From NCBI GenBank assembly GCA_013376735.1, contig VINJ01000001.1:1054001-1118000 (forward strand): a stretch of 64,000 nucleotides of DNA, written 5' to 3'. The stretch comes from a bacterium Scap17 (GTDB taxonomy: Bacteria > Pseudomonadota > Gammaproteobacteria > Pseudomonadales > Halomonadaceae). This document shows positions 54,368 to 64,000 of the stretch, in pieces. Position numbers and translations under genes: made by a program. Numbering within the stretch: the first letter of the stretch is position 1; every line of letters begins with the position of its first letter. A model generated the notes under the pieces. It saw nothing but the letters and a program-made list of their open reading frames with translations. It was not told where the DNA came from and made no database searches.

Positions 54368-55998
54368 TGGGCCCTTGGAATCGGATCGCGAGTGGTCGGC
54401 TTGTCGAAGATCAGGCTGGAGGGATTCTTCTCCAGCGTATCGAGCAGCGGTTCTGCCTTCTTGAGCACACGATCCAGTCGTTCGAGATCGCCTTCCAGCT
54501 TGCGGTAGGCGGAAGAATCCGGCGTCAGGCCATCCAGGGTGCGATTGAGGTTGTCGATGCTGGTGCTGATATCGCCCGGCAGCTTCTGCACCTCGTCGGA
54601 ACCCAACAGGGCATCGACATGGCCGGCGGTCTTGTCGAGACGCTTCACCAGGCTCTCGGAGGCCGACAGCGTCTTGTTCAGGTTGCTCAGTACCGGCTCG
54701 ACATCGAGTGCATTGAGCTTGTCGAGCAGCGCATTGAGCTTGGCTTCCATCTGCGCGAGGCCGCCTGACACGCTCGGCATGACGTCAATATCATCGAAGG
54801 TGTCGGCCTTGTAGGGTGGCGGGTTGTCATAGAAATCGAGATCGACAAACAGGGCACCGGTCAGCAGGTTGCCGGATTTCAGCGTTGCGCGCATGCCACG
54901 CTTGAACAGTCGCTCGAGTCGCTTCTCCCACTGCTTGACGCCTTCGTCATCGACCTGCCCCTCGAGGCGTTCGGGCTCGATGCGAATCAGCACCGGAATC
55001 TCGAAGCTCGACAGCGTCCGCACGCGCTGGTGGGTCAGACGATAGGGCACGCTGACCACGGTGCCGAGACGGACGCCGCGGAATTCCACCGGCGCGCCAC
55101 GCGACAGGCCACGCACGGTATCGTCGACCATGATCACGTAGTCGATGGCCTGGTGGAAGCTGCCTTCACGGGCCTCTTCCTGATCGGAGTACAGCGTGAA
55201 GGAGGTGTTCTCCACCACAGGGCGGCCACGCGGCAGGTCTTCGGGAATGCCGAAGGCCACCCCGCCGCTCAGTACGCTTTCCAGTGACCCGACATCGACC
55301 TGCAGGCCCTGGGAATCCAGGCGCAGGCTGACTCCGCTGGTGGACCAGAAACGTGTGGTGGAGGTCACCAGCTCGTTGTAAGGCGAGTCGATATAGAGGG
55401 TGTAGTGCATCTCCTTCTCGCTGGGGCTGAACTCGCTGGATTCCACGCGCCCGACCACGAAGCCTTCGTAGGTGACGGGGTCACCGTCGGAGAGCACGCT
55501 GCCATCGTTGCTGGTGAGGTCGATGCGCAGCCCCTTGGCGTCCTGCGTGGTCACCGGCGGTTGTTCCAGCGCCACGAAGTGATCCTCCTCATCGCGACTG
55601 TCGCCGGGCTGAAGCTGGATATAGGCCCCCGACAGTACGGTGTTGAGGCCACTGATCCCCTCGCGACCGATGCGCGGTTTCACGACCCAGAGCCGCGAGT
55701 CGGCATTGAGCATGCGCTCGCTGTCCCTGGACATGCGCGCGGTGACGATGGTCTTGTCGAGGTTGTCCGACAGACGCACGGATTCGACCTTGCCGACCTC
55801 GACGTTACGGGTCTTGATCAGTGTCTTGCCCGCTTCGATGCCTTCCGCCGTCTCCATTTCGATCGTGATCAGCGGGCCACGGCTGGCGTAGTTGTGCCAC
55901 ACCATCCAGGCGCCGATCAGCAGGGCCACGATCGGGACTATCCAGATTGGCGAAAGGCGGCGTCGGCTTTCACGACGAGCGCGAGAATCATCACTCAT
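54364..55998 (-). CDS. pqiB: PqiB: MCE-domain lipid-transport protein
   Basis: A 544-residue inner-membrane-anchored protein with one N-terminal helix (about 17-37, IWIVPIVALLIGAWMVW) and three MCE domains forming a hexameric tunnel across the periplasm. The C-terminal 150 residues form a coiled-coil needle. MCE motifs such as TAEGIEAGKTLIKTRNVEVGKV and the repeated GxxV/G patterns are seen. E. coli PqiB has 546 residues. It moves phospholipids between membranes. ATGA overlaps both pqiA and pqiC. Confidence 0.93.
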   Translation of the reverse strand: MSDDSRARRESRRRLSPIWIVPIVALLIGAWMVWHNYASRGPLITIEMETAEGIEAGKTLIKTRNVEVGKVESVRLSDNLDKTIVTARMSRDSERMLNADSRLWVVKPRIGREGISGLNTVLSGAYIQLQPGDSRDEEDHFVALEQPPVTTQDAKGLRIDLTSNDGSVLSDGDPVTYEGFVVGRVESSEFSPSEKEMHYTLYIDSPYNELVTSTTRFWSTSGVSLRLDSQGLQVDVGSLESVLSGGVAFGIPEDLPRGRPVVENTSFTLYSDQEEAREGSFHQAIDYVIMVDDTVRGLSRGAPVEFRGVRLGTVVSVPYRLTHQRVRTLSSFEIPVLIRIEPERLEGQVDDEGVKQWEKRLERLFKRGMRATLKSGNLLTGALFVDLDFYDNPPPYKADTFDDIDVMPSVSGGLAQMEAKLNALLDKLNALDVEPVLSNLNKTLSASESLVKRLDKTAGHVDALLGSDEVQKLPGDISTSIDNLNRTLDGLTPDSSAYRKLEGDLERLDRVLKKAEPLLDTLEKNPSSLIFDKPTTRDPIPRAQ

Positions 55999-57497
55999 AA
56001 GTCATCCTGTGAGGCGGCAGCGGAAGGGGGAATGCGGGAGGCATTCGGGGTCGTGAATGGCGTCGTGAACGGAGGCGTGGCCTGCGAGGATGAGGCAAGA
56101 GACGCGGAGCCCGTCAGCGGTGTCAGCGGCAGATCACCGAACAGCGTGTTCGCCATCATTGTCTTCTCCGTCTCGGTGTCCCAGACAAGGCGCGGGTCAA
56201 AGCTCAACGCCGACAGCATCGTCAGCACCACCACGCAGGCGAAGGACAGCGCCGCAGGCCCCGGGTGCACCGACATCAGCGCACCCAGCTGGATCAACGC
56301 GGCCAGCAGCGCCACCACGAAGACATCGACCATCGACCAGCGCCCGATATATTCGGTGATGCGGTACAGGGTCACCCGCGCTCGCGCATGTTGCACCTCG
56401 GGGCGCTGGGCGCTGATGCACAGCCAGGCGATGGCGATCATCTTCGAGGCCGGCACGAGGATGCTGGCGATGAAGATGACCATCGCGATGGGCCAGTCAC
56501 CATGTGACCAGAGCACCACGATGCCACCGGCAATCGTCTGCGGGTCGTTCTCCCCGAGGCTGACCGTGGTCATGATCGGGAAGACATTGGCGGGGATGTA
56601 CAGAATCGCCGCCGCGATCAGCCAGGCCCAGGTGCGCTGCAGGCTCTGTGTCTTGCGCTGATGGACTGGGTCGCCACAGCGGCGGCAGTGGGTGTGCGCC
56701 TCCCGTTCGCCGCAGGCATTGATCAGGCCGCAGCTATGGCAACTGGCCAGTCCCTGCAAGGCGGCACCGATGCCCGGCAGCGTACCGCTGGGGGCGGCTG
56801 GCTCGCCCGCCAGCGCGAACCACATGCGATCCCCATCGATGCTGGCCAGCGTCTTGGTCATCAGCAGGGCGAAGGCGCAGAACGCCCAGAAGGAAGGACC
56901 GAAGCTGATATCGGCCATGCCGGCGATCTTGACCAAGCTCACCATCACGCCGACCAGAAACACATCTGCCATCATCCACGGGCGCAGGTGGCTCAGGGTG
57001 CGCGCAATGCCGCGAATGCCCGGCAAGGGCAGTTTCAGTCCGATGGCCGCATGGGTGTAGATGACACCCAGCAGGTAGAGTGCCGGCAGCATCACGATGG
57101 TCAGGATCAGCAGCACGGCCAGAGAAGGATAGGACTCGGCCGTCAGGGCGGCGGGTGTATCGATCAGGCTGAGACTTGCCGAGATGCCACTGGTAGCAAA
57201 GGCGATGAACTCGAAGGGCAGCGTCAGCACCAGCATCACCAGGCACGCCATCGCCAGTGCCAGGGTGCGTTGCACGGCATGGGCGTGGCGCTGGGCAAAC
57301 AGATGGTCGCAACGCGGGCAGCGGGCGCGCTCGCCGGCCTTGAGCGCCGGCAGCGCCACGACGAGGTCGCAGCACTCGCAGGCACGCATCCGCCGCCGTG
57401 ACACGCCAGACGTGACAGGCGCGAACACCTGCGGTGGATCACGGGTTTCAAAGGTACGCCGAGTGTAGCGGCGCAGGGCAGCAAGGGGTCGAGGCAT
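55995..57497 (-). CDS. pqiA: PqiA: paraquat-inducible inner-membrane protein
   Basis: A 500-residue integral membrane protein with two PqiA domains, each starting with paired CxxC zinc motifs (CECCDLV..CPRCDHLF and CHSCGLI..CRRCGDP) and four transmembrane helices. It forms the membrane module that feeds PqiB. The open frame runs on upstream, but ATG 57497 with TGGAG just before it gives a sensible length (E. coli 417; here the C-terminus adds a Ser/Thr/Pro-rich tail). First gene of the operon. Confidence 0.92.
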   Translation of the reverse strand: MPRPLAALRRYTRRTFETRDPPQVFAPVTSGVSRRRMRACECCDLVVALPALKAGERARCPRCDHLFAQRHAHAVQRTLALAMACLVMLVLTLPFEFIAFATSGISASLSLIDTPAALTAESYPSLAVLLILTIVMLPALYLLGVIYTHAAIGLKLPLPGIRGIARTLSHLRPWMMADVFLVGVMVSLVKIAGMADISFGPSFWAFCAFALLMTKTLASIDGDRMWFALAGEPAAPSGTLPGIGAALQGLASCHSCGLINACGEREAHTHCRRCGDPVHQRKTQSLQRTWAWLIAAAILYIPANVFPIMTTVSLGENDPQTIAGGIVVLWSHGDWPIAMVIFIASILVPASKMIAIAWLCISAQRPEVQHARARVTLYRITEYIGRWSMVDVFVVALLAALIQLGALMSVHPGPAALSFACVVVLTMLSALSFDPRLVWDTETEKTMMANTLFGDLPLTPLTGSASLASSSQATPPFTTPFTTPNASRIPPSAAASQDDL

Positions 57498-57887
57498 GTC
57501 GCTCCAGCGGGATCGGGTGGTGTATCGCCGTGCCGCGCGTGTTCGGGGCATGCCCAGAGGCGTTGTCAGCCGCGGCTTGACCACGCCTGCGGCTGCGCTC
57601 TTGGGACAGCGCTCTCGGGGATGCGCTCTCGGGGATGCGCCGTCAGCGGCCTGGCCCCATGCACACGCGGACCTGCGAAGGTATGGGAGCTGTGGAAGCA
57701 CCAGGCCTGCGCAGGCAAACAGTGTTCGATAGTAGCATGATGCCGCAAAAGGCTGATGGCACTCAATGCTTGCCGCGTGAGCGCGCCTTTTTTTGCCAGC
57801 CTGCAAACAGGCACGCCGCCCGGAGAGGGCGGCGTGCAGGGCCGTCACGCAATGTGACAGCAATGAGGCTTCTGTCGTGATCAGAGA
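57498..57887. other. Intergenic region between pqiA and the RND pump
   Basis: No gene is seen. It holds the 14-bp tandem repeat (57609-57636), a T run at 57788-57794 and an 11-bp hairpin (57811-57821 with 57827-57837) that may end the pump transcript, although it lacks a U-tract on that strand. Confidence 0.4.
57609..57636. repeat. Tandem 14-bp repeat
   Basis: Two perfect adjacent copies of GCGCTCTCGGGGAT lie about 110 bases upstream of pqiA. Confidence 0.9.
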
Positions 57888-60800
57888 TCAGACAAGGTCA
57901 TCCTCCAGGCGGGCCGCTTCGTGGGCTCGCTTGAGGTCTTTCGGCTCACCGAAGAGGCGGCGCACGACCACATAGCAGACCGGCACCAGGAAGATCGCCA
58001 GCACCGTGGCCGAGATCATCCCGCCGATCACGCCGTTGCCGATGGCGTGACGGCTGGCCGCACCCGCACCCGTCGAGATGGCCAGTGGTACGGCACCCAG
58101 GGTGAAGGCCAGCGAGGTCATCAGGATCGGGCGCAGGCGCATGCGCACGGCTTCCATGGTGGCATCGATCAGCGAGCGACCTTGCACTTCAAGGTCCTTG
58201 GCGAACTCGACGATCAGGATCGCGTTCTTGGCCGAGAGCCCGATGGTCGTCACCAGGCCGACCTGGAAGTAGACGTCATTGTCGAGTCCGCGCATCCAGG
58301 TGGCGAGCAGGGCACCCAGCACCCCCAGCGGTACCACCAGCATGACGGAGAACGGAATGCTCCAGCTTTCATACAGCGCGGCCAGACACAGGAAGACGAA
58401 GACCAGCGAGATGGCATACAGATACGGTGCCATGCCGCCACTCTGGGATTCCTGCAGCGAGATGCCGGTCCATTCCAGCGCGACGCCATTGTTGAGCTGG
58501 CTGACCATCTCTTCCATGGCCTGCATGGCCTCACCGGTGGAATAACCCGGTGCCGCCTGCCCCAGCAGTTCCATCGAGGAGACGCCATTGTAGCGTTCCA
58601 GCTGCGGCGACCCGTAGGTCCACTCGCCGTTGATGAAGGCGCTCAGCGGCACCATCTCGCCGGAGGTGTTGCGTACGTACCACTTCTTGAGGTCTTCCGG
58701 CTGCATGCGGGCACTGGCTTCCGCCTGCACATAGACCTTCTTGGTGCGGCCGTTGTCGAGGAAGTCATTGACGTAGGTCGAGCCCCACGCCGTGGAAAGC
58801 GTCGAGTAGACCTCTGACAGCGAGACACCCATCGCCGTCGCCTTGAGTTCGTCGATGTTGAGCGTGAACTGCGGGCTGTCTTCCAGACCATTGGGGCGCA
58901 GGCCGGTCACGGCCGGATTCTGGCCCGCCATGCCCAGCAGCTGGTTGCGCGCGTCGGTCAATGCCTTGTGGCCGATGCCGCCACGGTCGACCAGCATCAT
59001 GTCGAAGCCGCTGGCGTTGCCCAGCTCCATGATCGGCGGCGGGTTGATGGCGAAGACCAGGGCTTCCTTCAAGGTGCTGAAGTAGCTCTGTGCTTCACTG
59101 ACCACGCTGAAGGAATCGCGCTCGCGCTCATCCCACGGCTTCAGGTTGATGAAGGCCAGACCCATGTTCTGACCGCGACCGGCGAAGCTGAAGCCGGCGA
59201 CGTCGAACATTTCCTGAACCGCATCTTCCTGATCGACCAGGAAGTGATGCTCGACCTTTTCCAGCGTCTCGAGCGTCTGCTCCTGAGTAGAGCCCACCGG
59301 CAGGATGACCTGGTTGAACAGATAGCCCTGATCCTCATCCGGCAGGAAGCCGGTCGAGATGCGCGTGAATACCACGCCACAGCCGACGACGATCAATGCA
59401 TAGACCAGCATCGAGCGACCGGTGCGCTTGAGCATGCCGCCAACGCCTTTCTGGTAACGCGCGTTGGAGCGATCGAAGACCCGGTTGAAGAGGCCGAAGA
59501 AGCCGGTGGTCTTCTCCTTGGTCGGCTTGAGCAGGGTGGCGCACAGGGCCGGCGTCAGGATCAATGCCACCAGTACGGACAGCGTCATCGCCGAGACGAT
59601 GGTCACCGAGAACTGACGGAAGATCGCGCCGGTGGTGCCGGGGAAGAAGGCCATCGGAATGAACACGGATGACAGCACCAGGCCGATACCCACCAGTGCG
59701 CCGGTGATCTGGCCCATCGACTTGCGAGTCGCTTCCAGTGGCGAGAGCTTCTCTTCGTGCATGACGCGTTCGACGTTTTCCACCACCACGATCGCATCGT
59801 CGACCAATAGCCCGATGGCGAGCACCATGGCGAACATCGTCAGGGTATTGATGGAGAAGCCCAGCACTTCCAGCACCCCGAAGGTGCCCAGCAGCACGAC
59901 CGGTACCGCGATGGTCGGAATCAGGGTGGCGCGGAAGTTCTGCAGGAACAGCAGCATCACCAGGAAGACCAGTGCCACGGCTTCCAGCAGTGTCATCACC
60001 ACTTCTTCAATGGAAATCTTGACGAAGGGCGAGGTGTCGTACGGGACCTTGAAGCTCATGCCCGGCGGGAAGTAGGCGGACAGTTCATCGAGGCGGTCCT
60101 TGACGGCCTCGACGGTGTCCAGCGCGTTGGCGCCCGAGGCCAGCTTGATCCCCAGACCTGCAGCAGGCTTGCCGTTGTAGCGGCTGACGGTGCTGTAGGT
60201 CTCGGCACCTTTCTCGACGCGGCCGACGTCACGCAGATAGACCTGAGAGCCATCTTCCTGAGTCTTGAGCAGGATGTTGCCAAACTGCTCCGGCGTTTCA
60301 AACAGGGTCTGCGCCACGATGGTGGCGTTGAGCTGCTGGCCTTCTTCCGCCGGCAGATTGCCCAGCTGGCCCGAGGCGATCTGGTTGTTCTGCGTGCTGA
60401 TGGCCGTGGTGACGTCGCTGGTGGTCAGCTTGAAGTTGTTGAGCTTCTGCGGGTCGAGCCAGACACGCATGGCCCCCGGCGCGCCGAACAGCTGTGTCTC
60501 GCCGACACCCTGGACACGTGAGACCTCATCCTGGATGTCGGAGGCGACATAGTCGGTCAATTGCTGCTTGGTCATGCTGCCGTCGTCAGAGACGAAGGCC
60601 GCGACCATCAGGAAGCTGCCGGAGGACTTGGTGACCGAGACACCCTGGTTCTGTACGGATTGCGGCAGACGCGGAGTGGCCAGCTGCAGCTTGTTCTGTA
60701 CCTGAACCTGAGCGATGTCGGGGTCGGTGCCGGTGTCAAAGCTCAGCTCGATGCTGGCGTTGCCCTGGGAGTCCGAGGTCGAGCTCATGTACAGCAGATT

Positions 60801-61019
60801 GTCGATGCCGTTCATCTGCTGCTCGATGACCTGGGTCACCGTGTCTTCCACCGTCTGGGCAGAGGCACCGGAGTAGGTGGCCTGAATGGTGATGCTGGTA
60901 GGGGCCAGCGAGGGGTACTGCTCGATCGGTAGCTTGAGGATACTGAAGATACCCCCCAGCATCACGATGATGGCGAGCACCCAGGCAAAGATAGGGCGAT
61001 CGATGAAAAATCTGGCCAT
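57888..61019 (-). CDS. RND multidrug efflux pump, inner-membrane transporter (AcrB/MexB type)
   Basis: A 1043-residue HAE1-family proton antiporter. It has 12 transmembrane helices, the TM4 Asp pair ([16 protein letters not shown]), the TM10 Lys ([11 protein letters not shown]) and the start [17 protein letters not shown]. Two large periplasmic loops hold the porter and docking domains. Length matches AcrB (1049). It exports drugs, dyes or bile-like compounds with a periplasmic adaptor and a TolC-type channel. The adaptor gene is upstream; no outer-membrane factor gene is in the window. Confidence 0.96.
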   Translation of the reverse strand: MARFFIDRPIFAWVLAIIVMLGGIFSILKLPIEQYPSLAPTSITIQATYSGASAQTVEDTVTQVIEQQMNGIDNLLYMSSTSDSQGNASIELSFDTGTDPDIAQVQVQNKLQLATPRLPQSVQNQGVSVTKSSGSFLMVAAFVSDDGSMTKQQLTDYVASDIQDEVSRVQGVGETQLFGAPGAMRVWLDPQKLNNFKLTTSDVTTAISTQNNQIASGQLGNLPAEEGQQLNATIVAQTLFETPEQFGNILLKTQEDGSQVYLRDVGRVEKGAETYSTVSRYNGKPAAGLGIKLASGANALDTVEAVKDRLDELSAYFPPGMSFKVPYDTSPFVKISIEEVVMTLLEAVALVFLVMLLFLQNFRATLIPTIAVPVVLLGTFGVLEVLGFSINTLTMFAMVLAIGLLVDDAIVVVENVERVMHEEKLSPLEATRKSMGQITGALVGIGLVLSSVFIPMAFFPGTTGAIFRQFSVTIVSAMTLSVLVALILTPALCATLLKPTKEKTTGFFGLFNRVFDRSNARYQKGVGGMLKRTGRSMLVYALIVVGCGVVFTRISTGFLPDEDQGYLFNQVILPVGSTQEQTLETLEKVEHHFLVDQEDAVQEMFDVAGFSFAGRGQNMGLAFINLKPWDERERDSFSVVSEAQSYFSTLKEALVFAINPPPIMELGNASGFDMMLVDRGGIGHKALTDARNQLLGMAGQNPAVTGLRPNGLEDSPQFTLNIDELKATAMGVSLSEVYSTLSTAWGSTYVNDFLDNGRTKKVYVQAEASARMQPEDLKKWYVRNTSGEMVPLSAFINGEWTYGSPQLERYNGVSSMELLGQAAPGYSTGEAMQAMEEMVSQLNNGVALEWTGISLQESQSGGMAPYLYAISLVFVFLCLAALYESWSIPFSVMLVVPLGVLGALLATWMRGLDNDVYFQVGLVTTIGLSAKNAILIVEFAKDLEVQGRSLIDATMEAVRMRLRPILMTSLAFTLGAVPLAISTGAGAASRHAIGNGVIGGMISATVLAIFLVPVCYVVVRRLFGEPKDLKRAHEAARLEDDLV

Positions 61020-61053
61020 GACGTTTGAGGCTCCTGGAACGTCGTTCGGGACG

Positions 61054-61095
61054 GTCGCCAGTCACACGAGAAGCGTCTCTCGTCTGACTGGCGAC
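61054..61095 (-). other. Hairpin between the adaptor and pump genes
   Basis: An 18-base arm (61054-61071) pairs with 61078-61095 with one mismatch and a six-base loop, within the 101-base gap of the operon. It could tune the relative amounts of adaptor and pump by partial termination or RNA processing. Confidence 0.6.
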
Positions 61096-61120
61096 AGTGG
61101 CGCGAAAAGCGGGGGCAGGC

Positions 61121-62419
61121 TTACTGGCTATCGCCGGTCCTGGCCTGTTCACTTTCCGAGGAGTCGCTGCTGGCAGCAGTCCGCGACTGAGGTGCGGCGT
61201 TCTGGTCAGTGCCTGTCTCATCCGAGGCGATCTCGACCGTGACACCCGGCTTGATCTTCTGCAGACCGCTGACGATGACTTTGTCATTGCTGTCGAGGCC
61301 GCTGGTCACCAGCCACTGATTGTCGATGGCCTGACCGATCACGACCTGCTTGGCCTCGACCTTGTTCTCGGCATTGACCGTCATCACGCTGGCCTGGCCC
61401 GTGCTGTCACGGCTCACGGCCTTCTGCGGAATCAGGATGGCATCCTTGGCGACGGCTTCGGTCAGGCGGGCACGCACGAACATGCCCGGCAACAGCAGCT
61501 CATCTTCGTTGGGGAACAGTGCGCGCAGCGTGACCATGCCGGTCCCCTGGTCGACAGTGACATCCGCGAACTGCAGCTTGCCCTTGGCGCCGTAGACGCT
61601 GCCGTCTTCCATCACCAGCTCGACTTCCGTCTGGACCGGAGCGGTGGCGGCATCGCGATTCTCGCCCAGCTCACGCTTGAGACGCAGCACTTCGGTGGCG
61701 GACTGGGTCAGATCGACATAGATGGGGTCCAGCTGCTGGACGGTGGCCAGGCTGGTTTCCTGGCTGGCCGTGACCAGTGCGCCCTTGGTGACGTTGGACT
61801 TGCCGATACGACCACTGATCGGTGAGGTGACCTTGGTGTAATCCAGGTTGATCTGCGCGCTGGATACCGCGGCCTTGGCCGAGGCGACATCGGCACGGTC
61901 TTCGCCGACGGTAGCCACGGCATCGTCGTAATCCTGCTGGCTGACCATCTTGCGCGCGACGAGGTTCTTGAAGCGCTTGGCCTTGAGGCTCGAGGTGTTG
62001 AGGCTCGCCTCGGCACGCGCCAGGCTCGCCTTGGCGCTCTCGACATCGGCGCGATAGGTGCGCGAATCGATGTGATAGAGCACCTGACCTTCCTCGACGT
62101 CACTGCCTTCGGTGAAGTCGCGCGATTCGATGATGCCGCCGACCTGCGGACGCACTTCCGCGATCTGATAGGCGCGCGTGCGGCCCGGAAGTTCGCTGGT
62201 GAGCGGTACATCCTGGGCAGTGACGGTGACGACATCGACCTGAGCGGCCTGGCTGGCACCTGCGGCGGGGCCTTGGCCAGCCTCCTCCTTGTCGCCGCTA
62301 CAGCCGGCCAGCAGGGCACCGACCAGCAGCAGGCTTGCCGGAAGCAGGCCGAGGCGGCGGGCATTGAAAGCCAATGGGTGTCTCTGCAAGCGGGATTGAC
62401 TGGGGGAAGTCGGGGCCAT
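61121..62419 (-). CDS. RND efflux periplasmic adaptor lipoprotein (AcrA/MexA type)
   Basis: A 432-residue membrane-fusion protein. The signal peptide ends at lipobox ALLAGC (Cys about residue 40). Lipoyl half-motifs (RPQVGGIIESRDFTEGSDVEEGQVLYHID and SPISGRIGKSNVTKGALV) flank a coiled-coil hairpin, followed by beta-barrel and membrane-proximal domains. It bridges the pump to the outer-membrane channel. ATG 62419 has AAGGA 6 bases upstream. First gene of the efflux operon; no adjacent TetR regulator is seen. Confidence 0.94.
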   Translation of the reverse strand: MAPTSPSQSRLQRHPLAFNARRLGLLPASLLLVGALLAGCSGDKEEAGQGPAAGASQAAQVDVVTVTAQDVPLTSELPGRTRAYQIAEVRPQVGGIIESRDFTEGSDVEEGQVLYHIDSRTYRADVESAKASLARAEASLNTSSLKAKRFKNLVARKMVSQQDYDDAVATVGEDRADVASAKAAVSSAQINLDYTKVTSPISGRIGKSNVTKGALVTASQETSLATVQQLDPIYVDLTQSATEVLRLKRELGENRDAATAPVQTEVELVMEDGSVYGAKGKLQFADVTVDQGTGMVTLRALFPNEDELLLPGMFVRARLTEAVAKDAILIPQKAVSRDSTGQASVMTVNAENKVEAKQVVIGQAIDNQWLVTSGLDSNDKVIVSGLQKIKPGVTVEIASDETGTDQNAAPQSRTAASSDSSESEQARTGDSQ

Positions 62420-62920
62420 GGAGCGTCCTTTACGAAATTCAGGGGCTGAAGTGCGCCATTATCGCCACATTGTGACTCACCGCAGGTGCGGCGCGTCAAA
62501 GCAACGATGTCATGAAGAGGAAGATATTTAGCCCGCTATTCTATCGGAATGGCGAGGCGACTGTATGGTTGTTTTGTGCAGTTATTGCGCACCCTGTTGC
62601 AACAGATTGTTGCCATGTGAGCTGCATTCTGAACGTCATGGAGGGGGATGCAAGACGATGCAATTCGCTTGCCATGCCCGCAGGCGTGCACATGCCTTGC
62701 CTCACTCAAGATGCGTGCACAAGTCAGGTGAGACGAGGTCAGTGATGGTGCATCAATATGCGCAAATTCTGAATAAGTTATCAGATCGAAGTGTCTGAAT
62801 GATGAACTCCCCGGCCCTGTACGCAAACGCATGTTGCCAGCACAGGGCGGATCCGAATGAGAGCGTGAGGGCGGAAGTGCTGAGGAGCATAAGAGCTTAA
62901 GAGCAGGGCAGCCTCTCGAG
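62420..62920. other. Gene-free region upstream of the efflux operon
   Basis: AT-rich patches near 62500-62560 and 62750-62800 may hold promoters for the efflux operon on the minus strand. I see no gene, no convincing -35/-10 pair and no regulator gene. Confidence 0.35.
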
Positions 62921-64000
62921 TCATCTGGCGCGAGCAGCGAAACCGCAAGAGGGCGCGGTAGGGACGGGTGACCAGGGGCGGAACGCCGTGAATTGCACCA
63001 CCAATGGGGCAAGGCTTGCGCGGTCCTCCGGCAGCTGTGGTTGGCGCAGCAGGCGCAGGCAGGGGCGATCAGCGAAGGCCTCCTCCAGTCTGGCGGCCCA
63101 GCGTTGCTGCTGTTCTCGCCAGGTCGCGACCCAGTCAGCCTGCGGCTCGTGGGTCGCTGAGAGGGTCTTGCCAGCCTCTTGCGCGGCGGGTTCCGGCAGG
63201 CACTGATTGATGATCAAGCCGCCGACGGCCAGGCCATGAGCTTCCAGCGCCTCTCGTGTTCGAGTCGTCTCCAGACACGGCAGCTTCTCTGGCGTGCTGA
63301 CCAGAATCACGCGCGCCCGGCGGGTATCGCTCAAGCGCTGACGCAATGCTGCGTAGCGCGTACGGCGTTGCTCCAGCGCCTCGCTGATCGGGTCTTCCGG
63401 CGCTTCTCCGCCTGGCGTCTCTGACGCCTGCTGACTGTCCAGCCACAGGCTGCGTTCGGCGACGGCGCGCCTGCGCTGACCCAGCATGCCCTCCAACCAG
63501 CCGCCAAGCACTTCGGGCAGGCTGAGCAGGCGAATGGTGTGCCCGCTTGGTGCCGTATCGAACAGGATGTGGCGATAATGTGAAGCTTCATCTTCCAGCG
63601 GGGCTGGCGGAGTCAGGATGATCTCCACCAGCGCATCGAAGAGCGCCGCTTCACTGGTGCCGGGAGCGTGGCGTGACAGTTCGAGCTGGCGCATCACGGT
63701 GGCACTGCGCTCGCCACTTACCAGGGGGGCGATCCGCTGGCGGACCGCCTCCAGGTAGCGGTCGCATTCCCGCTCGGGGTCCAGTTCCATCACGTCGAGT
63801 CGCGGCGCGATGTTGCAGGGCTTGCCACCGACAGCACCGAACAGATCGCCGAGATTGTGCGCGGGGTCCGTCGATACCAGCAGGGTCGCTTCGCCTTTCT
63901 CCGCCAGTGCCAGCGCCTGGGCCGCCGCGCAGCTGGTCTTGCCGACACCGCCCTTGCCACCGAAGAACCAGATCTCGGGGCGGGGGATGGCGCCTTCCTC
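62921..64000 (-). CDS. ArsA/GET3-family ATPase (cut by window end)
   Basis: The last 359 residues of a P-loop ATPase; its start lies beyond 64000. The visible part opens with the deviant Walker A GGKGGVGKTS and switch motif STDPAHNLGDLF, the ArsA/Get3 signature, then ILFDTAPSGHTIRLL and a helical C-terminal region. Bacterial members bind metalloids or act as chaperone-like ATPases. No ars genes are seen nearby, so an arsenite role is not supported. Full length and partner genes cannot be judged here. Confidence 0.88.
   Translation of the reverse strand, partial: EEGAIPRPEIWFFGGKGGVGKTSCAAAQALALAEKGEATLLVSTDPAHNLGDLFGAVGGKPCNIAPRLDVMELDPERECDRYLEAVRQRIAPLVSGERSATVMRQLELSRHAPGTSEAALFDALVEIILTPPAPLEDEASHYRHILFDTAPSGHTIRLLSLPEVLGGWLEGMLGQRRRAVAERSLWLDSQQASETPGGEAPEDPISEALEQRRTRYAALRQRLSDTRRARVILVSTPEKLPCLETTRTREALEAHGLAVGGLIINQCLPEPAAQEAGKTLSATHEPQADWVATWREQQQRWAARLEEAFADRPCLRLLRQPQLPEDRASLAPLVVQFTAFRPWSPVPTAPSCGFAARAR

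Noticed and set aside
1-64000. tRNA or rRNA genes
   Set aside because: I looked for T-loop motifs (GGTTCGAATCC-type) and conserved rRNA segments and recognised none. A covariance-model scan would be decisive.
62921-64000. Arsenite-resistance (ars) operon
   Set aside because: The ATPase has the ArsA/Get3 signature, but no arsR, arsB or arsC is seen near it in the window.

Overview
This window looks like core chromosome from a high-GC gammaproteobacterium. Conserved gene orders (lepA-lepB-rnc-era-recO-pdxJ-acpS; a gacS/barA-type kinase beside cysM-rlmD-relA-mazG; rpoE-rseA with a mucD-type protease; pqiABC) and the protein sequences suggest Halomonadaceae (Halomonas/Cobetia-like). That placement is an inference from gene content, not a database result. 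I see no prophage, insertion sequence, CRISPR array, rRNA or tRNA. Genes are dense, on both strands, and often overlap by ATGA or TGATG.

Layout. 1-4.7 kb: the 5' part of a dicarboxylate/amino-acid symporter, then the electron-transfer flavoprotein system (ETF-ubiquinone oxidoreductase divergent from etfBA). 4.8-10.5 kb: a six-gene TonB2-type energy-transduction operon (DUF3450, TtpC-like, ExbB, ExbD, TonB, TPR protein). 10.6-16.4 kb: xthA and a small basic protein, a gene-free stretch of about 1 kb, a RhlB-like DEAD-box protein whose motif VI is missing, and dinG. 16.5-22.7 kb: DAHP synthase, then an envelope-stress block (rpoE, rseA, rseC, mucD) interrupted by a VF530-family gene and with no rseB. 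22.9-30 kb: lepA, lepB, rnc, era, recO, pdxJ (with a His-rich tail), acpS. 30.1-42.2 kb: GacS/BarA hybrid kinase, cysM, rlmD, relA, mazG, ppc. 42.3-50 kb: asparaginase, a pcp-DUF979-DUF969 operon, an MFS transporter, a CBS-domain protein and two proteins I cannot identify. 50.5-53.6 kb: a GGDEF cyclase, a DUF4124-type periplasmic protein and a glycine-zipper protein. 53.6-62.4 kb: pqiABC and an AcrAB/MexAB-type RND pump. 62.9-64 kb: an ArsA-family ATPase cut by the window end.

How the genes fit together. Many products serve the envelope and its energetics: TonB2 transport, sigma-E control, MucD proteolysis, PqiABC lipid trafficking and RND efflux. Others handle stress signalling (RelA, GacS, GGDEF cyclase) and translation or RNA processing (LepA, RNase III, Era, RlmD). 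The most unusual observations are the RhlB-like protein that has lost motif VI and carries SAE instead of SAT in motif III; the pcp-DUF979-DUF969 operon preceded by a dense array of related repeats; the rpoE-rseA gap holding a sigma-E-like promoter, with no rseB; the His-rich/Cys-Cys tail on PdxJ; and matching operator-like palindromes at both divergent etf promoters. I did not find a clearly new multi-gene system.
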